The notes under the pieces: model-generated | Databases searched by the model: none | What the model was told of the DNA's origin: nothing | What the model saw: only the letters and a program-made list of their open reading frames with translations | Shown here: piece by piece, positions 62,488 to 64,000 of the stretch | How the letters are laid out: each line of letters begins with the position of its first letter | Position numbering within the stretch: position 1 is the stretch's first letter | Made by a program: the position numbers and the translations under genes | Assembly (NCBI GenBank): GCA_036971475.1 | Contig: JBAIZL010000002.1 | Coordinates: 353,399,582 to 353,463,581 of the forward strand | From: Prosapia bicincta | Taxonomy: Eukaryota; Arthropoda; Insecta; Hemiptera; Cercopidae | Reading direction: 5' to 3' | DNA length: 64,000 nucleotides

Positions 62488-63190
62488 GAGATCCATGAGA
62501 ATATTTTTCCTGCAATACCAATGTAATGTCTGTTCAATATTTTCATTACCTAATTCTTTGTCATATATATCTATTGTACGTTCTAACTAATTAGCTCTGC
62601 CCACATAAATATTAATATCTTTCCCACAATTTTTCTTTATGAGGATTTTTGCATAAAATGAAATGGCATTTACAGCAGAAACTACATTTGTAGTTGAAAT
62701 GTCTGATCATTGTATATACTGAACTCTCTTCATTTAAAGAAAAGGTAGTCTCTGAACCTTTATAGCAGGGCCTCTCAGACTTTCTTAGAGAGCCAATATT
62801 TTTGAAAAGGGCAGTTTGCGGATGATACGACTAGTATACCTTATTGTTATCTTTATTGTTAAGATTTTATTAGTAAAGTATAAAAAGTGTGTTACTTAAT
62901 ACTTTTGGTATTGGTCATAATTTTTAGTCTTTGTAACTTCATATATTATAATTATACATTAACATTTTCTAAAACGTAAATTTAGTATAAGTGTGTCATT
63001 GCCAGTGAAGTATTTATAACTGGTTTATCTGGTGCCTTGTCAGCTTTAAAGGTAAATGGAGAGGAAAACAAAGAAACATCTCAATCATTTGTACAAAATC
63101 AGCACATCTAAATGAGAATCGATCTTTAATTGTTTCTACAACAACAAAAATTCTTGAATACTATAACAGAGTTATTGTTTTGATGGTCAT
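62488..63190. other. Host non-coding DNA
   Basis: No supported gene. CAGGGCCTCTCAGACTTTCT at 62,767 resembles a hAT terminus, but no matching partner or target duplication was found. Confidence 0.35.
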
Positions 63191-63280
63191 TCACTGTACC
63201 TAATATTATTATTACTAAAACTCGGAGGGACCTTATCGGTGTAGAGCACTTGGCTGCAGCCTTTGTCACTGTACCTAATA
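63191..63280 (-). mobile_element. Short 5'-truncated retroposon with 15-bp target duplication
   Basis: TCACTGTACCTAATA occurs perfectly at 63,191-63,205 and 63,266-63,280, flanking 60 bases. Read on the minus strand, the insert ends in a (TAA)n-like tail (AGTAATAATAA) next to the duplication, as expected of target-primed reverse transcription. The body contains GTGTAGAGCACTTGGCTGCA (plus strand), which resembles a tRNA D-arm and anticodon-stem region, so a tRNA-related SINE is possible. Confidence 0.65.
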
Positions 63281-64000
63281 AAATATATATAGTTTTAGCA
63301 GAAATTTAATTCCTAGATGATTTCAGTATTAATTGAAATGATTTTACTTTCCCAAAGGCAAAAGTTGTTTGTTATGTTTCCTCTGCAACACTGTATTCAA
63401 GTGCTTCAATGTTTTGTCATATTGACAAGGAGTGCTAGACAGGATAGCCAATTTAGGGAAGAGGAAATTCATGCCAGTGTGTAACCATGGTTCAGACATC
63501 TTACATCTGCATGGTAAATTACATCACTGTATTCCCTGTTGAATAATTCCAAGAACACTTTGAAACTCTGGTGTGCCAAGGCACTTCTTCGAATGTCATT
63601 TATTAATTTTGTCACAGCCTGCAAAATTTCAACAAGCTTTAGTCATTTATACCGTATTAATTAATTAAACAGACACTCTGTTTTGTAATAAAACCCAAGG
63701 CGCAATTTACATTGTAAGAACCAAAATGTTTCGACTGTGGGAATATAACTTATATGAGTATGAACTGTGATCAAGTGACCTTTCAAAGTAAACATGTTTT
63801 AGTGCTAAATTCACTCACTAGTGAACAGTTATGTATTGAAAATACGTATGTACTTTTTTCTATATGGAATTATATAAGAGTGACAGTTTTAAATGACCTT
63901 CTTGTGAGTGCATTGAACTTTATCAAGCTTAAATTTATCAATTCCAGTTTTCCCTTTAAGTTAAAAACAGACATTAGACTGTTACTTACATTATCCATTG
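63281..64000. other. Host non-coding DNA to window end
   Basis: No gene, RNA or repeat that I can support. Confidence 0.35.

Noticed and set aside
62767..63600. hAT element suggested by CAGGGCCTCTCAGACTT and by GGTGTGCCAAGGCAC near 63,571
   Set aside because: No matching terminal inverted repeat or 8-bp duplication could be found.

Overview
The window is a chimera. Positions 1 to about 37,335 are bacterial and come from a Wolbachia (Rickettsiales) genome. The rest, to 64,000, is AT-rich animal, most likely arthropod, nuclear DNA filled with transposon remains. The Wolbachia assignment rests on the gene content, on an rpoB-rpoC fusion read in one frame near 37,110-37,150, and on a phage terminase fragment, a transposase and ankyrin-repeat proteins of Wolbachia type. 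Nearly every bacterial gene is broken by frameshifts, in-frame stops or deletions. Several frames that stay open have lost a catalytic residue. This fits a nuclear Wolbachia transfer decaying without selection. It does not fit a living symbiont genome, and homopolymer sequencing error alone would not explain it.

Bacterial part, in order: methyltransferase-like frame; nrdA (5' half); rnj (minus); thrS and infC; MFS transporter and aspS (minus); small membrane protein and ccmA; prophage terminase piece (minus); glnA piece; Wolbachia coiled-coil protein, purA and an auxin-efflux-type permease (minus); fabF and acpP (minus); ispA and an FKBP-like membrane protein; an Mrp/Nuo-type antiporter subunit (minus); an IS481-like element beside a nuclease-gene stub; dksA-like gene (minus); gatB; a long nuclease/NB-ARC/ankyrin gene; rplU and rpmA; tRNA-Ile; carA piece; tRNA-Tyr, tRNA-Gly, tuf, rplJ, rplL and rpoBC. 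A Wolbachia dispersed repeat occurs three times (about 16.2, 22.4 and 29.1 kb). The bacterial sequence stops inside the RpoC part of rpoBC.

Host part: no convincing host gene was found, only one weak exon candidate near 58.6 kb. The recognisable content is mobile: a degenerate Tigger-like element (38.6-39.7 kb), a long foldback (40.8-41.0 kb), a pogo-like non-coding element (41.8-42.8 kb), a BED-type hAT transposase fragment (45.0 kb), a BEL/Pao retrotransposon cut off in RNase H (46.2-49.7 kb), a hAT MITE with a perfect 8-bp target duplication (51.8 kb), a LINE ORF1 remnant (52.5-53.4 kb), a Tigger-like element complete at both ends (54.8-56.9 kb), a piggyBac element with TTAA at both ends (61.1-62.5 kb) and a 60-bp retroposon with a 15-bp duplication (63.2 kb).

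The most interesting single gene is the broken frame at 24.86-27.78 kb. It has the architecture of a prokaryotic NLR-like (STAND) sensor: a PD-(D/E)XK-like nuclease domain, NB-ARC ATPase motifs, then ankyrin repeats. The working copy would be in the donor Wolbachia, where an anti-phage or host-interaction role can be proposed but not shown here.
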